Source: Clostridiales bacterium (lineage in GTDB: Bacteria > Bacillota > Clostridia > Lachnospirales > Lachnospiraceae). From it: a DNA stretch of 64,000 nt. The notes under the pieces are model-generated. The model saw only the letters and a list, made by a program, of their open reading frames with translations. It made no database searches and was not told the DNA's origin. Shown here in pieces: positions 26,310-34,335 of this stretch. Position 1 is the stretch's first letter. Each line of letters starts with the position of its first letter. The stretch spans positions 1 through 64,000 of the forward strand of contig JAJQDV010000072.1 in NCBI GenBank assembly GCA_021202015.1, in the 5' to 3' direction. The position numbers and the translations under genes were made by a program.

Positions 26310-26401
26310 AGAGTTTCTCTCCCTTCTGTGCGGCAAAACCCCCCTCTGCAAAAAACGCAGGGGCATTTGATCTCATTTTCCGTTCATCCGCGGAAAATCC
26401 A

Positions 26402-26884
26402 TCACACCGAGATCTCTATCCGCCGCCCGGTCCTCTGGTAACGGTAATAACGCACCCCCGCGGCGTCCATCATACGCTTCGACGTCGTAACCGCCGGCGT
26501 ACCGTCGTATTTATCATCATCGTAGACGACCGTCTTAATCCCGGCCTGAATAATCGCCTTGGCACATTCGTTGCAGGGAAACAGAGAAACATACAGCTTC
26601 GCTCCCTCCAGGCTGCCGCCCCGGTAATTCAGAATCGCGTTCAGCTCGCTGTGTACCACATACGGATACTTCGTCTCCTCCTCATCCCCCTCCCGCGACC
26701 AGGGGAACTCATCATCCGAACAACCCATGGGAAATCCGTTATAGCCCATGGACAGGATCTTGTTGTCAGCGCTGACAATACAGGTTCCGACCTGGGAATT
26801 CGGATCCTTGGATCTCATGCCGGCCAGCTTCGCCACTCCCATGAAATATTCATCCCAGGTGATATAATTTTCTCTCTTGCCCAT
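26402..26884 (-). CDS. Deoxycytidylate (dCMP) deaminase
   Basis: This zinc deaminase converts dCMP to dUMP for thymidylate synthesis. The HSE motif (VVHSELNAIL) supplies the histidine ligand and the catalytic glutamate, and PCNEC supplies the two cysteine ligands. The 160-residue length and N-terminal WDEYFMGVAKLAGMRSKDP are typical of the ComEB/dCMP deaminase group. Neighbouring Nudix genes also concern nucleotide clean-up. Confidence 0.92.
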   Translation of the reverse strand: MGKRENYITWDEYFMGVAKLAGMRSKDPNSQVGTCIVSADNKILSMGYNGFPMGCSDDEFPWSREGDEEETKYPYVVHSELNAILNYRGGSLEGAKLYVSLFPCNECAKAIIQAGIKTVVYDDDKYDGTPAVTTSKRMMDAAGVRYYRYQRTGRRIEISV

Positions 26885-26992
26885 CCTTATCCTCCGTTTT
26901 ATCCGCTCCCGGCGGTTGAATTCCTGTTACTGCCCACAGCTCCACATCACATGCGTAAAAAAGAATGCGCCCCGGCAAGTCTGACGCCTCTC

Positions 26993-27496
26993 TCACAGCT
27001 CAAACGCTGTCTTTATGCTGTCATAGTGGAGAAAAATCCCCTGATCCGCAAACGTCCGGATCTGATCGGCATCCGCCAGCATATAGCCGTCCGTCTCCGC
27101 CTCCTGCGGATGCACATCCGGCTCCTCAAAATCCAGGACAAAACGGTACACATCCACAAAATAGTTATCTCCCTCTCCCGGATTTTCCCTGTGGTAAGTA
27201 AACAGATAACCGTCGCCGCAGCAGGATACATCCAGTCCGGTCTCCTCCTTCAACTCACGGATCACCGCGTCGCGGGACTCCTCCCCCGCCTGAACGCCGC
27301 CTCCGGGGATCTCCCACCAGCCGGGCGCCCAGCTCTTGGTCATCACCCTTTTTGTAATCAGAAACCTGCCGTCCGGACGTACAATGACGCCGAGCACCGT
27401 CAGATGGTACTCGTCATCCTTCAGGCGCCAGTCGTTCCGTTTCATCGTACGCCCGGTTTTTCTTTTTTCTTTATCATATATATCCCAGTATTCCAT
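26993..27496 (-). CDS. Nudix hydrolase
   Basis: The Nudix box reads GGGVQAGEESRDAVIRELKEETGL, with all catalytic glutamates present. The N-terminal MEYWDIYDKEKRKTGRTM resembles Nudix proteins that include isopentenyl-diphosphate isomerase-like and dNTP-cleaning members, so the substrate is unclear. It is 167 aa. It is upstream of the dCMP deaminase gene on the same strand, with 108 bases between. Confidence 0.88.
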   Translation of the reverse strand: MEYWDIYDKEKRKTGRTMKRNDWRLKDDEYHLTVLGVIVRPDGRFLITKRVMTKSWAPGWWEIPGGGVQAGEESRDAVIRELKEETGLDVSCCGDGYLFTYHRENPGEGDNYFVDVYRFVLDFEEPDVHPQEAETDGYMLADADQIRTFADQGIFLHYDSIKTAFEL

Positions 27497-27627
27497 GAAA
27501 ATATCCCCTTTTCAGTTATCGGTTCATCCGTAATTCAGAACAGGAAAGTCCGGGAGCTTCTCCTGATACCGTTCACTATAAAACAGAGTTTAAGCAACAG
27601 AGGTGTTTTTGTCAACATCTTTTCCTC

Positions 27628-27655
27628 TTGCAAAAAACGGAAAGAACTATATAAT
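27628..27655 (+). promoter_or_regulatory. Promoter of argC
   Basis: TTGCAA (27628-27633) and TATAAT (27650-27655) are 16 bases apart, about 95 bases before the argC start. The leader between has a GGCGGCAGA/CCGCCGCCCC pairing possibility but no recognised regulatory motif. Confidence 0.7.
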
Positions 27656-27751
27656 AGGGTAGGAAAACCTGCGGGCAGCACAGGCAAAACCGCGAACACA
27701 GCTGCTCCTTACGACCCATGCCGCCGCCCCGGCGGCAGAACGGAGATGATT

Positions 27752-28699
27752 ATGAAGAAAAAAATATTTATCGACGGCAGCGAAGGTACGACCGGACTTA
27801 GGATCTTTGAGCGTTTTGAACACAGAGAGGATATCGAACTGCTGAAGATTCCCGCTGAATCAAGAAAGGATCCCGCTGTTATAAAACAGTACATTCATGA
27901 TTCAGACATCACGTTTTTATGCCTGCCGGACGCCGCGGCGAGAGAGGCCGTCGCACTGGCGGAGGGAGAGGACACCATCCTGATCGACACCTCCACCGCC
28001 CACCGAACCGAGCCGGGCTGGGCTTACGGTTATCCGGAGCTCTCCCCCGCCCACAGGGAAGCGATCCGTACCGGACAGAGGATCGCCGTGCCCGGCTGCC
28101 ATGCCACCGGCTTCATCACGCTGGTCTATCCGATGATCGCAAACGGGATCCTACCCGCTGACGCTCCGGTATCCGCGTTCTCCCTGACCGGCTACAGCGG
28201 CGGCGGAAAAAAGATGATCGCGGAATACGAAGGAGAAAACCGGAGTCCGGAACTCCTCTCCCCGAGACAGTACGGACTGTCCCAGATGCACAAGCATTTA
28301 AAGGAGATGAAAGCCATCACCGGGCTTACACGGGAGCCGCTGTTCTCCCCCATCGTCGGGGATTATTACAGCGGAATGCTGGTATCCGTCCCCCTCTATG
28401 CACAGCTGCTGAACGGCGCGCCGGACCCCGCATCCATCCACGCCATGTTTGAGCGACATTTTGCCGGAGAGCCGTTTGTCAGAGTCCTGCCCTTCGGCGC
28501 GGAAGCGGAAAGCGGGAATTTCCTCGGCAGCAACAACCGCTCCGGCTGGGACGGGATCGAAATCTTCGTCACCGGGAACGAAGAACGCATCCTTCTGTCC
28601 TCCCGGTTCGACAATCTGGGAAAAGGCGCCTCCGGCGCGGCGATCCAGTGTCTGAACATCGTGCTCGGATGCGATGAAGCAAAAGGATTGTATCTTTAA
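27752..28699 (+). CDS. argC: N-acetyl-gamma-glutamyl-phosphate reductase, type 2
   Basis: ArgC reduces N-acetylglutamyl phosphate to the semialdehyde in arginine synthesis. The catalytic cysteine is in VPGCHATGF and the protein starts KKKIFIDGSEGTTGLRIFERF. The 315-residue length and this opening are typical of the shorter type 2 enzymes. I placed the start at ATG 27752 with GGAG upstream; the 682-residue track ORF begins far inside unrelated antisense sequence. No other arginine gene is adjacent. Confidence 0.94.
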   Translation: MKKKIFIDGSEGTTGLRIFERFEHREDIELLKIPAESRKDPAVIKQYIHDSDITFLCLPDAAAREAVALAEGEDTILIDTSTAHRTEPGWAYGYPELSPAHREAIRTGQRIAVPGCHATGFITLVYPMIANGILPADAPVSAFSLTGYSGGGKKMIAEYEGENRSPELLSPRQYGLSQMHKHLKEMKAITGLTREPLFSPIVGDYYSGMLVSVPLYAQLLNGAPDPASIHAMFERHFAGEPFVRVLPFGAEAESGNFLGSNNRSGWDGIEIFVTGNEERILLSSRFDNLGKGASGAAIQCLNIVLGCDEAKGLYL

Positions 28700-28741
28700 C
28701 CATACATTTTGTCGGAAATGGTCGATCCATTTTACTTTTTC

Positions 28742-28819
28742 TTGACTTTATTTTACGAAATTGCTAATATGATACCTGTTCAGAACGACATGAATCGAAG
28801 TTTCGATTCCGGTTCTGAA
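28742..28819 (+). promoter_or_regulatory. Promoter and double-palindrome leader of the ABC importer
   Basis: TTGACT (28742-28747) and TAATAT (28765-28770) are 17 bases apart. Immediately downstream TTCAGAAC...GTTCTGAA encloses GAATCGAA-GT-TTCGATTC, making a nested palindrome at 28779-28819 that covers the expected transcript start. It could be a repressor operator or an mRNA-stabilising 5' hairpin. Confidence 0.7.
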
Positions 28820-28889
28820 TCATTACCATATTATATTAAAACAGTTACTGCAGTCAGTAACAAAACAAAACAGAAAAGAGGATATTGAC

Positions 28890-29735
28890 ATGAAAAAATT
28901 ACTTGCACTGGCACTTGTCGCGGGAATGGCTGTCTCCATGACCGCCTGCGGAAGCACATCGGACTCTGATTCGGATACAACCGACACTTCCTCAGTTGCG
29001 GAAGACACCTCCGCAGCCGAAGACACAGACAGCGATCTGGAGTACATAAAGGAGAAGGGCACCCTTGTGGTAGGCATCACGGATTTCGAGCCGATGGACT
29101 ATCAGGATGAGGAAGGCAACTGGATCGGATTCGATGCCGATATGGCCACCGCTTTCGCGGAGAGCCTCGGCGTAGACGTTGAGTTTATCGAGATCGACTG
29201 GGATAACAAGATTCTCGAGCTGAACAATAAGTCCATCGACTGCGTATGGAACGGCATGACACTGACCGATGAGGTCACCAGCTCCATGGACTGCAGCAAC
29301 GCCTACAGCAGCAATTCCCAGGTTGTCGTTCTCGCCGCGGATATCGCGGATCAGTATACCGATCTGGAGAGCCTGGCTGACCTGACCTTCGCCGTGGAGT
29401 CCGGCAGCGCGGGCGAGGCGGCCGCTGAGGACAACGGCCTGAGCTACACCCCCGTCAGCGCCCAGGCTGACGCATTGATGGAGGTCTCGGCAGGCACCTC
29501 GGACGCGGCGATCATCGACCTGCTGATGGCGGAGGCCATGGTAGGCGAGGGCACCAGCTATGAGGGTCTCACCACCGGACTGGTTCTCGTCGATGAGGAG
29601 TACGGCGTCGGCTTCCGTCAGGGATCCGATCTGGTCGAACTGCTGAATGATTTCTTTGCGGAGTGCTATGAGGACGGTTCCATGACTTCAATCGCCGCAG
29701 AGTACGGCATTGAGAACAGTATCATCGCACAGTAA
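28890..29735 (+). CDS. Amino-acid ABC transporter substrate-binding lipoprotein
   Basis: The N-terminus MKKLLALALVAGMAVSMTACG is a lipoprotein signal with the acylated cysteine at residue 20, then a 25-residue Asp/Ser/Thr linker. The rest is a family 3 solute-binding protein (KGTLVVGITDFEPMDYQDEEGNWIGFDADMATAFAE). It captures a polar amino acid outside the membrane and passes it to the permease encoded next. The exact ligand cannot be assigned. RBS AGAGGATATTGAC precedes the ATG. Confidence 0.93.
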   Translation: MKKLLALALVAGMAVSMTACGSTSDSDSDTTDTSSVAEDTSAAEDTDSDLEYIKEKGTLVVGITDFEPMDYQDEEGNWIGFDADMATAFAESLGVDVEFIEIDWDNKILELNNKSIDCVWNGMTLTDEVTSSMDCSNAYSSNSQVVVLAADIADQYTDLESLADLTFAVESGSAGEAAAEDNGLSYTPVSAQADALMEVSAGTSDAAIIDLLMAEAMVGEGTSYEGLTTGLVLVDEEYGVGFRQGSDLVELLNDFFAECYEDGSMTSIAAEYGIENSIIAQ

Positions 29736-29776
29736 TCCTGATTTCCGAAGAGCAGGCAGTCGCCTGCTCTTTTGTC

Positions 29777-29865
29777 TGCACAGGGCTGCGTAAGGAAATT
29801 TGGCGGCAGAGCCGCACGCAGCCCGCGCGGCGAACAGGAGGCGAATTCGCCTCCTTTCTCGATTC
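29777..29865 (+). repeat. Dispersed two-hairpin element, copy 2
   Basis: Outer stem GGGCTGCGT/ACGCAGCCC, inner GCGGC-AGA-GCCGC, second hairpin GGAGGCGAA/TTCGCCTCC. It lies between the substrate-binding protein and permease genes of the importer operon, in the direction of transcription. Confidence 0.9.
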
Positions 29866-29905
29866 TTTCTGTAAGCTGAAACACACAACAGGAGGACCCG
29901 CATTC

Positions 29906-30592
29906 ATGAATCAATTTTTAGAACAGCTGCCGATCGTCCTGCACTCCCTGAATGTCGGATTCCTGCAGACATTAAAACTGTTTGGCGTGACTTTGATCGG
30001 CGCCATCCCGCTCGGTCTGGTCATCTCCTTCGGCTCCATGTCGAATTTCCGGATAATAAGCCGCATCGCGAAAACCATCGTCTGGATCGTGCGCGGAACG
30101 CCGCTGATGATCCAGCTGCTGATCATCTACTATTTCCCCGGACTGGTACTCGGCAACGCGATCTGGGGCGGCGGGGAAACCGGACGGTTTATGGCCGCGT
30201 CCGTTGCTTTCATCATCAACTATGCATGTTATTTTTCAGAGATCTATCGCGGAGGCATCCAGAGCGTTCCCATCGGCCAGGAGGAAGCCGGCCTGGTTCT
30301 CGGAATGACAAAAGGACAGATTTTTTTCAGAGTCACTCTGCTGCAGATGATCAAGCGCATCGTCCCGCCCATGTCCAATGAGATCCTGACCCTGGTAAAG
30401 GATACTTCTCTGGCGCGCATCATCGCGCTGCAGGAGATCATCTGGGCCGGCCAGTCCTTTATGAAAGGCTCGCAGGGTATCTCGGGCGTCATCTGGCCGC
30501 TGTTTTTCACAGCCGTCTACTACCTGATCTGCAACGGCATCCTGACGGTCGTGCTGGGACGTATAGAAAAGAAACTCGAGTTTTTCCGTTAG
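29906..30592 (+). CDS. Amino-acid ABC transporter permease
   Basis: The 228-residue protein has about five membrane helices and the EAA-loop typical of polar amino-acid permeases (QEEAGLVLGMTKGQIFFRVTLLQMIKRIVPP). The inner segment VRGTPLMIQLLIIYY is a family signature. It forms the transmembrane dimer of the importer. The start follows AGGAGG ten bases upstream. A repeat element lies between it and the substrate-binding gene. Confidence 0.93.
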   Translation: MNQFLEQLPIVLHSLNVGFLQTLKLFGVTLIGAIPLGLVISFGSMSNFRIISRIAKTIVWIVRGTPLMIQLLIIYYFPGLVLGNAIWGGGETGRFMAASVAFIINYACYFSEIYRGGIQSVPIGQEEAGLVLGMTKGQIFFRVTLLQMIKRIVPPMSNEILTLVKDTSLARIIALQEIIWAGQSFMKGSQGISGVIWPLFFTAVYYLICNGILTVVLGRIEKKLEFFR

Positions 30593-30664
30593 ACTCAGAC
30601 CAGATCATTGTCTGAAATACAGGAACAGATTCGTCGTGCTCAAGCGTTAGAAAAGGAGAAAAAT

Positions 30665-31450
30665 ATGCCTATTTTAGAAGTCGACCATCTGAGCAAATCA
30701 TTCGGGCAGACAGAGGTACTGAAGGACATCAGCTTTTCCCTGGAGGAAAGCCAGGTACTCTCCATCATCGGTTCCTCCGGGAGCGGGAAAACCACCCTGC
30801 TGCGATGCCTGAATTTTCTTGAGAAGCCAAACAAAGGCGCCATCCGCGTGAAGGGTCAGACGCTGTTTGACGCAGGCGACGAATCCACAAAAAAAGATTC
30901 CGAAATCCGAAAAAACCGCCTTCATTTCGGTCTGGTCTTCCAGTCCTTTAACCTGTTTCCACAGTATACCGCCCTGGGTAACGTCATGCTGGCCATGGAA
31001 CTGCAGGCAAAGGAGCTTCCCGATTACAAAGCGCGGAAAAAAGAGATTCATCAGGAAATCCGGGAGCAGGCGGAAGGGCTGCTGCACCAGATGGGACTGT
31101 CCGACCGCATGACGAATTATCCTCATCAGCTCTCAGGCGGCCAGTGCCAGCGCGTCGCCATCGCCAGGGCACTGGCCCTGCATCCGGATATCCTGTGCTT
31201 CGACGAGCCGACCTCCGCACTGGATCCCGAACTCACCGGCGAGGTATTGAAGGTTATCCGTGAGCTTGCCGAGAAGAAGACCACCATGATCATCGTCACA
31301 CATGAGATGGCTTTTGCGAGAGACGTCGCCAACCAGATCATTTTCATGGACAACGGATATATCCTGGAGCAGGGCGACCCGCTGCAGGTATTTGACCATC
31401 CGTCTCAGGAGCGCACAAGGCAGTTCCTGTCCAGATTTCACGAGCAATAG
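30665..31450 (+). CDS. Amino-acid ABC transporter ATP-binding protein
   Basis: The ATPase shows Walker A GSSGSGKTTLLRC, signature LSGGQCQRVAIARAL, Walker B ILCFDEPTSALDPE and the H-loop VTHEM. I start it at ATG 30665 (MPILEVDHLSKSFG), with AAGGAGA six bases before it. The track TTG at 30608 lacks a good ribosome site. The 261-residue product completes a three-gene importer with the two upstream genes. A residue run of KDSEIRKNRLHFGLVFQSFNLFPQ is the Q-loop. Confidence 0.94.
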   Translation: MPILEVDHLSKSFGQTEVLKDISFSLEESQVLSIIGSSGSGKTTLLRCLNFLEKPNKGAIRVKGQTLFDAGDESTKKDSEIRKNRLHFGLVFQSFNLFPQYTALGNVMLAMELQAKELPDYKARKKEIHQEIREQAEGLLHQMGLSDRMTNYPHQLSGGQCQRVAIARALALHPDILCFDEPTSALDPELTGEVLKVIRELAEKKTTMIIVTHEMAFARDVANQIIFMDNGYILEQGDPLQVFDHPSQERTRQFLSRFHEQ

Positions 31451-31475
31451 CCGAACCTGTTCCTTCCATATGGAG

Positions 31476-32900
31476 TCACTGTCTGCTGATATGCTCCATC
31501 CATGCGAAAAGCTCATCCGGGTCATAATTCCCCGCGTGGGGAATGTCCCACGGAAACGAGATATCCGTATCCACGCCTGCTCCGGTCAGAGCAGCCGCCA
31601 GCAAAACCGGGATTGCGAACGAAGTATCCCGGTCCGCTGCCCCGTGCCGAATCCTGTAGTAATTCGCACATCTGCAGTTCTGAGCTCCGATATAATTCAT
31701 GGGATTCATCAGCCGGATCTGAATATCCTCCGCCCGTTCTCCCCCTGCCCTGCTGCGCACAAAGGAAAAATCCGTAAAATGCCGGCAGTCCGTCTGCGCG
31801 GAGCCGAAAAGTCTGTTTTCAAAGGTATGATTTAAAACGCTGTCAAAGGCGGGAGCCGCCTTTTTCCGTGTCAGATAAGCCAGATAACGCTTATAATCCA
31901 GGTCAGCCGCTTCTCTCCCCTGAATTCGGACTCCGGTATCGAAGGGGATCTCCCTGCCCTGATCCAGAGCCTGCTGCGCCGAATGCAGCAAAAGATTCCG
32001 GATAAGATCGAGCAGGGCGCCCTCCCCCAGATTGCTGAGCATCACCGGCAGACCGTCCCGCCACCTAAGCGACAGCGCGTTTACATAACGCGGAAACGCA
32101 GCGCCAAGCTCCTCTGACATCGCCTTCTGATCCGCAAGCGGAATTTCTTTCAGACCCTTTCGGTTCATGCCGGAATGCGTCCGGTCGGACATCCCCGGCT
32201 TTCTGGTCTTCTCCCGCGGCGGTTCACCCAGCAGAAATCCATACTGCCACTCATATGCCATATCCGCGTGCTCCAGGTTCGTGATGGGACAGTAGCAGGA
32301 TGCCGCGAAGATATCATCTCTCTCCCGGGCGGCGCCGGCCGCGTCCAGATATTCCTCATAATCCGGGCAGTTGCCGGTCGCCCCCAGCAGTGCGGACAGC
32401 GCGCCGCCCGCACTGGTTCCGTTTGAAATGATCTTTTCCGTGTCACCCGGAATACGCTCCCGGTTATGACGCAGATAACGAACCGCCGCTTTCAGATCTG
32501 CGATACAGGCCGGAGCCTTTCCCGCAAACAGTCCGCCCTGTCGGCAGGAATGGCCTCTGGCTCCGGGCGAAGCGACAACAAAGCCTCTGGACAACGCCTC
32601 CAAGATGCCGTTCTCCGCACCGCCCATGCCTTTCTTCCCTGCTCTCAGAGGTTCAGCCGGCATATATCCGCCGACACCGTTCGGGAAATAAACCGGTGCG
32701 GTCTCCGCAGTCCACCCATCCGACTGCTCCTCATGGAAATACGCCTCCGGCACATAGATATTCATGCTCTGGTTTTTCACGAGAACCGGATTCCCCACAT
32801 AACACACTTCCTCATATGCGCGGTAAATCACCGTCTCATCCTTCCATTTGCTCTTGCAGACCCTGTATTTTCCCGTATCTAATGTCAGTTCATCCCGCAT
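31476..32900 (-). CDS. Tannase-like (gallate esterase) alpha/beta hydrolase
   Basis: The nucleophile motif is GTSAGGALS with Ser163. Aspartate 423 (ADRDTSF) and His455 (IPHAGNYD) are candidate triad partners, nearly the same spacing as Ser163-Asp419-His451 described for Lactobacillus plantarum tannase. The DTSFAIP and WDIPHAGNYD segments also match subtype B tannases. No signal peptide is seen, so it is probably intracellular and hydrolyses galloyl esters of plant polyphenols. It is 474 aa. It is convergent with the ABC importer and has no operon partner. Confidence 0.85.
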   Translation of the reverse strand: MRDELTLDTGKYRVCKSKWKDETVIYRAYEEVCYVGNPVLVKNQSMNIYVPEAYFHEEQSDGWTAETAPVYFPNGVGGYMPAEPLRAGKKGMGGAENGILEALSRGFVVASPGARGHSCRQGGLFAGKAPACIADLKAAVRYLRHNRERIPGDTEKIISNGTSAGGALSALLGATGNCPDYEEYLDAAGAARERDDIFAASCYCPITNLEHADMAYEWQYGFLLGEPPREKTRKPGMSDRTHSGMNRKGLKEIPLADQKAMSEELGAAFPRYVNALSLRWRDGLPVMLSNLGEGALLDLIRNLLLHSAQQALDQGREIPFDTGVRIQGREAADLDYKRYLAYLTRKKAAPAFDSVLNHTFENRLFGSAQTDCRHFTDFSFVRSRAGGERAEDIQIRLMNPMNYIGAQNCRCANYYRIRHGAADRDTSFAIPVLLAAALTGAGVDTDISFPWDIPHAGNYDPDELFAWMEHISRQ

Positions 32901-33036
32901 GATTCCCGTTCATTTCCCCTTTTCACGCTTCACTCCCATTGTTCCCCGGATCGATGCGCCATATTCGCAATGCTTCGGAATATTCAGAAAACACCGCGTT
33001 CCCTGCTGCGCAATCTCAACCGTCAACCCGGCGTAA

Positions 33037-34221
33037 TCAGTAATTCTCCTTGCGCACCTCAAAATAGCTCTGCGGATGCGCACAGACCGGACATACCTCC
33101 GGCGCTTTCGTCCCCGTCACGATATGGCCGCAGTTTCTGCATTCCCATACCTTCACCTCGCTCTTCTCAAAGACGGCCGCGGTCTCCACATTCTTCAGAA
33201 GCGCGCGATACCGCTCCTCATGATGCCGCTCAATCTCCCCGACCATGCGAAACTTCGCCGCAAGCTCAGGAAATCCCTCTTCCTCCGCGGTCTTCGCAAA
33301 TCCGGCATACATATCCGTCCACTCATAATTCTCACCCGCGGCGGCCGCTTCCAGATTCTGCGCGGTATCGCCGATGCCGTTCAGCTCTTTGAACCACATC
33401 TTCGCGTGTTCCTTCTCATTCTCCGCGGTCTTTAAAAAAAGCGCGGCGATCTGCTCATATCCCTCCTTCTTCGCGACGGAAGAAAAATATGTGTACTTGT
33501 TCCTCGCCTCCGATTCCCCGGAGAAAGCTGCCTGTAAGTTCTTCTCTGTCTGTGTTCCCGCGTACTTACTCATCGTGATATCCTCCTTTTTTTCCTTTGC
33601 TGAGTTTTCTTTTTTCTCATTTATCTCGATCGGCGCAAAGTCTGAGGCCGGGTGTTTGCAGACCGGACAGATAAAATCATCCGGCAGCGTCTCCCCCTCG
33701 TAGATATATCCGCAGACCGTACACACAAATCCCTTTTTTGCGGCGGAAGGCGCCGGCTTTACATATTTCTGATAGTAGCTGTAGGTCACGGACTCGTCTC
33801 CGGAGAGAACCGCGCCGTCCGTCACATCCGCCAGAAACAGGGTATGAGAGCCGAGATCCTTACTCTCAATCACCTTTGCGCTTAAAAATGCATTCGCCTC
33901 ATCCGCCAGATACACCAGGCCGTTCTCACTCCTGTTTATGGATATCCGCTCCATTTTGTCCGCATCCCTGCCGCTCTGAAAACCCCAGTGTCTGTAAACC
34001 TCGAAGGATGCCTTCTGCGACAGGACCGAAACATTAAACACCCCCGAACGCAGTACCATATCATGCGTCAGGTTGTTTTTATTGATCGCCACCGTAATCC
34101 GGTTCGGCTCGGAAGTAACCTGTGTGACCGTATTCACCACACAGCCGTTGTCTCTGCCCCCGTCCTGCGCGGTCAGTACGAATAAGCCGTAGCTCAACCG
34201 ATACATCGCCTTTTTATCCAT
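33037..34221 (-). CDS. Flavin reductase-rubredoxin-rubrerythrin fusion
   Basis: Residues 1-155 are an FMN flavin-reductase domain, and residues 165-195 a rubredoxin ([22 protein letters not shown]). Together these form a high-molecular-weight rubredoxin. After a Lys/Glu linker (200-216), residues 217-394 are a complete rubrerythrin with ferritin-like helices ([20 protein letters not shown]) and its own rubredoxin-like site (CRNCGHI..CPVC). The combination can pass electrons from NADH through FMN and rubredoxin to peroxide reduction. Codon 217 is an ATG (33571-33573) with AAGGAGG eight bases upstream, so a separate rubrerythrin may also be made. Confidence 0.9.
   Translation of the reverse strand: MDKKAMYRLSYGLFVLTAQDGGRDNGCVVNTVTQVTSEPNRITVAINKNNLTHDMVLRSGVFNVSVLSQKASFEVYRHWGFQSGRDADKMERISINRSENGLVYLADEANAFLSAKVIESKDLGSHTLFLADVTDGAVLSGDESVTYSYYQKYVKPAPSAAKKGFVCTVCGYIYEGETLPDDFICPVCKHPASDFAPIEINEKKENSAKEKKEDITMSKYAGTQTEKNLQAAFSGESEARNKYTYFSSVAKKEGYEQIAALFLKTAENEKEHAKMWFKELNGIGDTAQNLEAAAAGENYEWTDMYAGFAKTAEEEGFPELAAKFRMVGEIERHHEERYRALLKNVETAAVFEKSEVKVWECRNCGHIVTGTKAPEVCPVCAHPQSYFEVRKENY
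33571..33588 (-). promoter_or_regulatory. Internal ribosome binding site for a separate rubrerythrin start
   Basis: Within the fused ORF the minus strand reads AAGGAGGATATCACGATG. This is a perfect Shine-Dalgarno with eight-base spacing to the ATG of [17 protein letters not shown], the ordinary beginning of a free-standing rubrerythrin (33037-33573). Confidence 0.75.
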
Positions 34222-34335
34222 ACTCCACCTCCTTAGGAACTGTTAAAAATCGATCCCCTGTTCCACATCTGTATTCTTTCCATTTGCACTTCTTTTCATT
34301 TATCTTACCAAAAAATCCCCTTCATATCAAGCCGG

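Noticed and set aside
26651-27751. N-terminal 367 residues of the 682-residue ORF before argC
   Set aside because: It runs antisense to the dCMP deaminase and Nudix genes, and a promoter and ribosome site place the real argC start at 27752.
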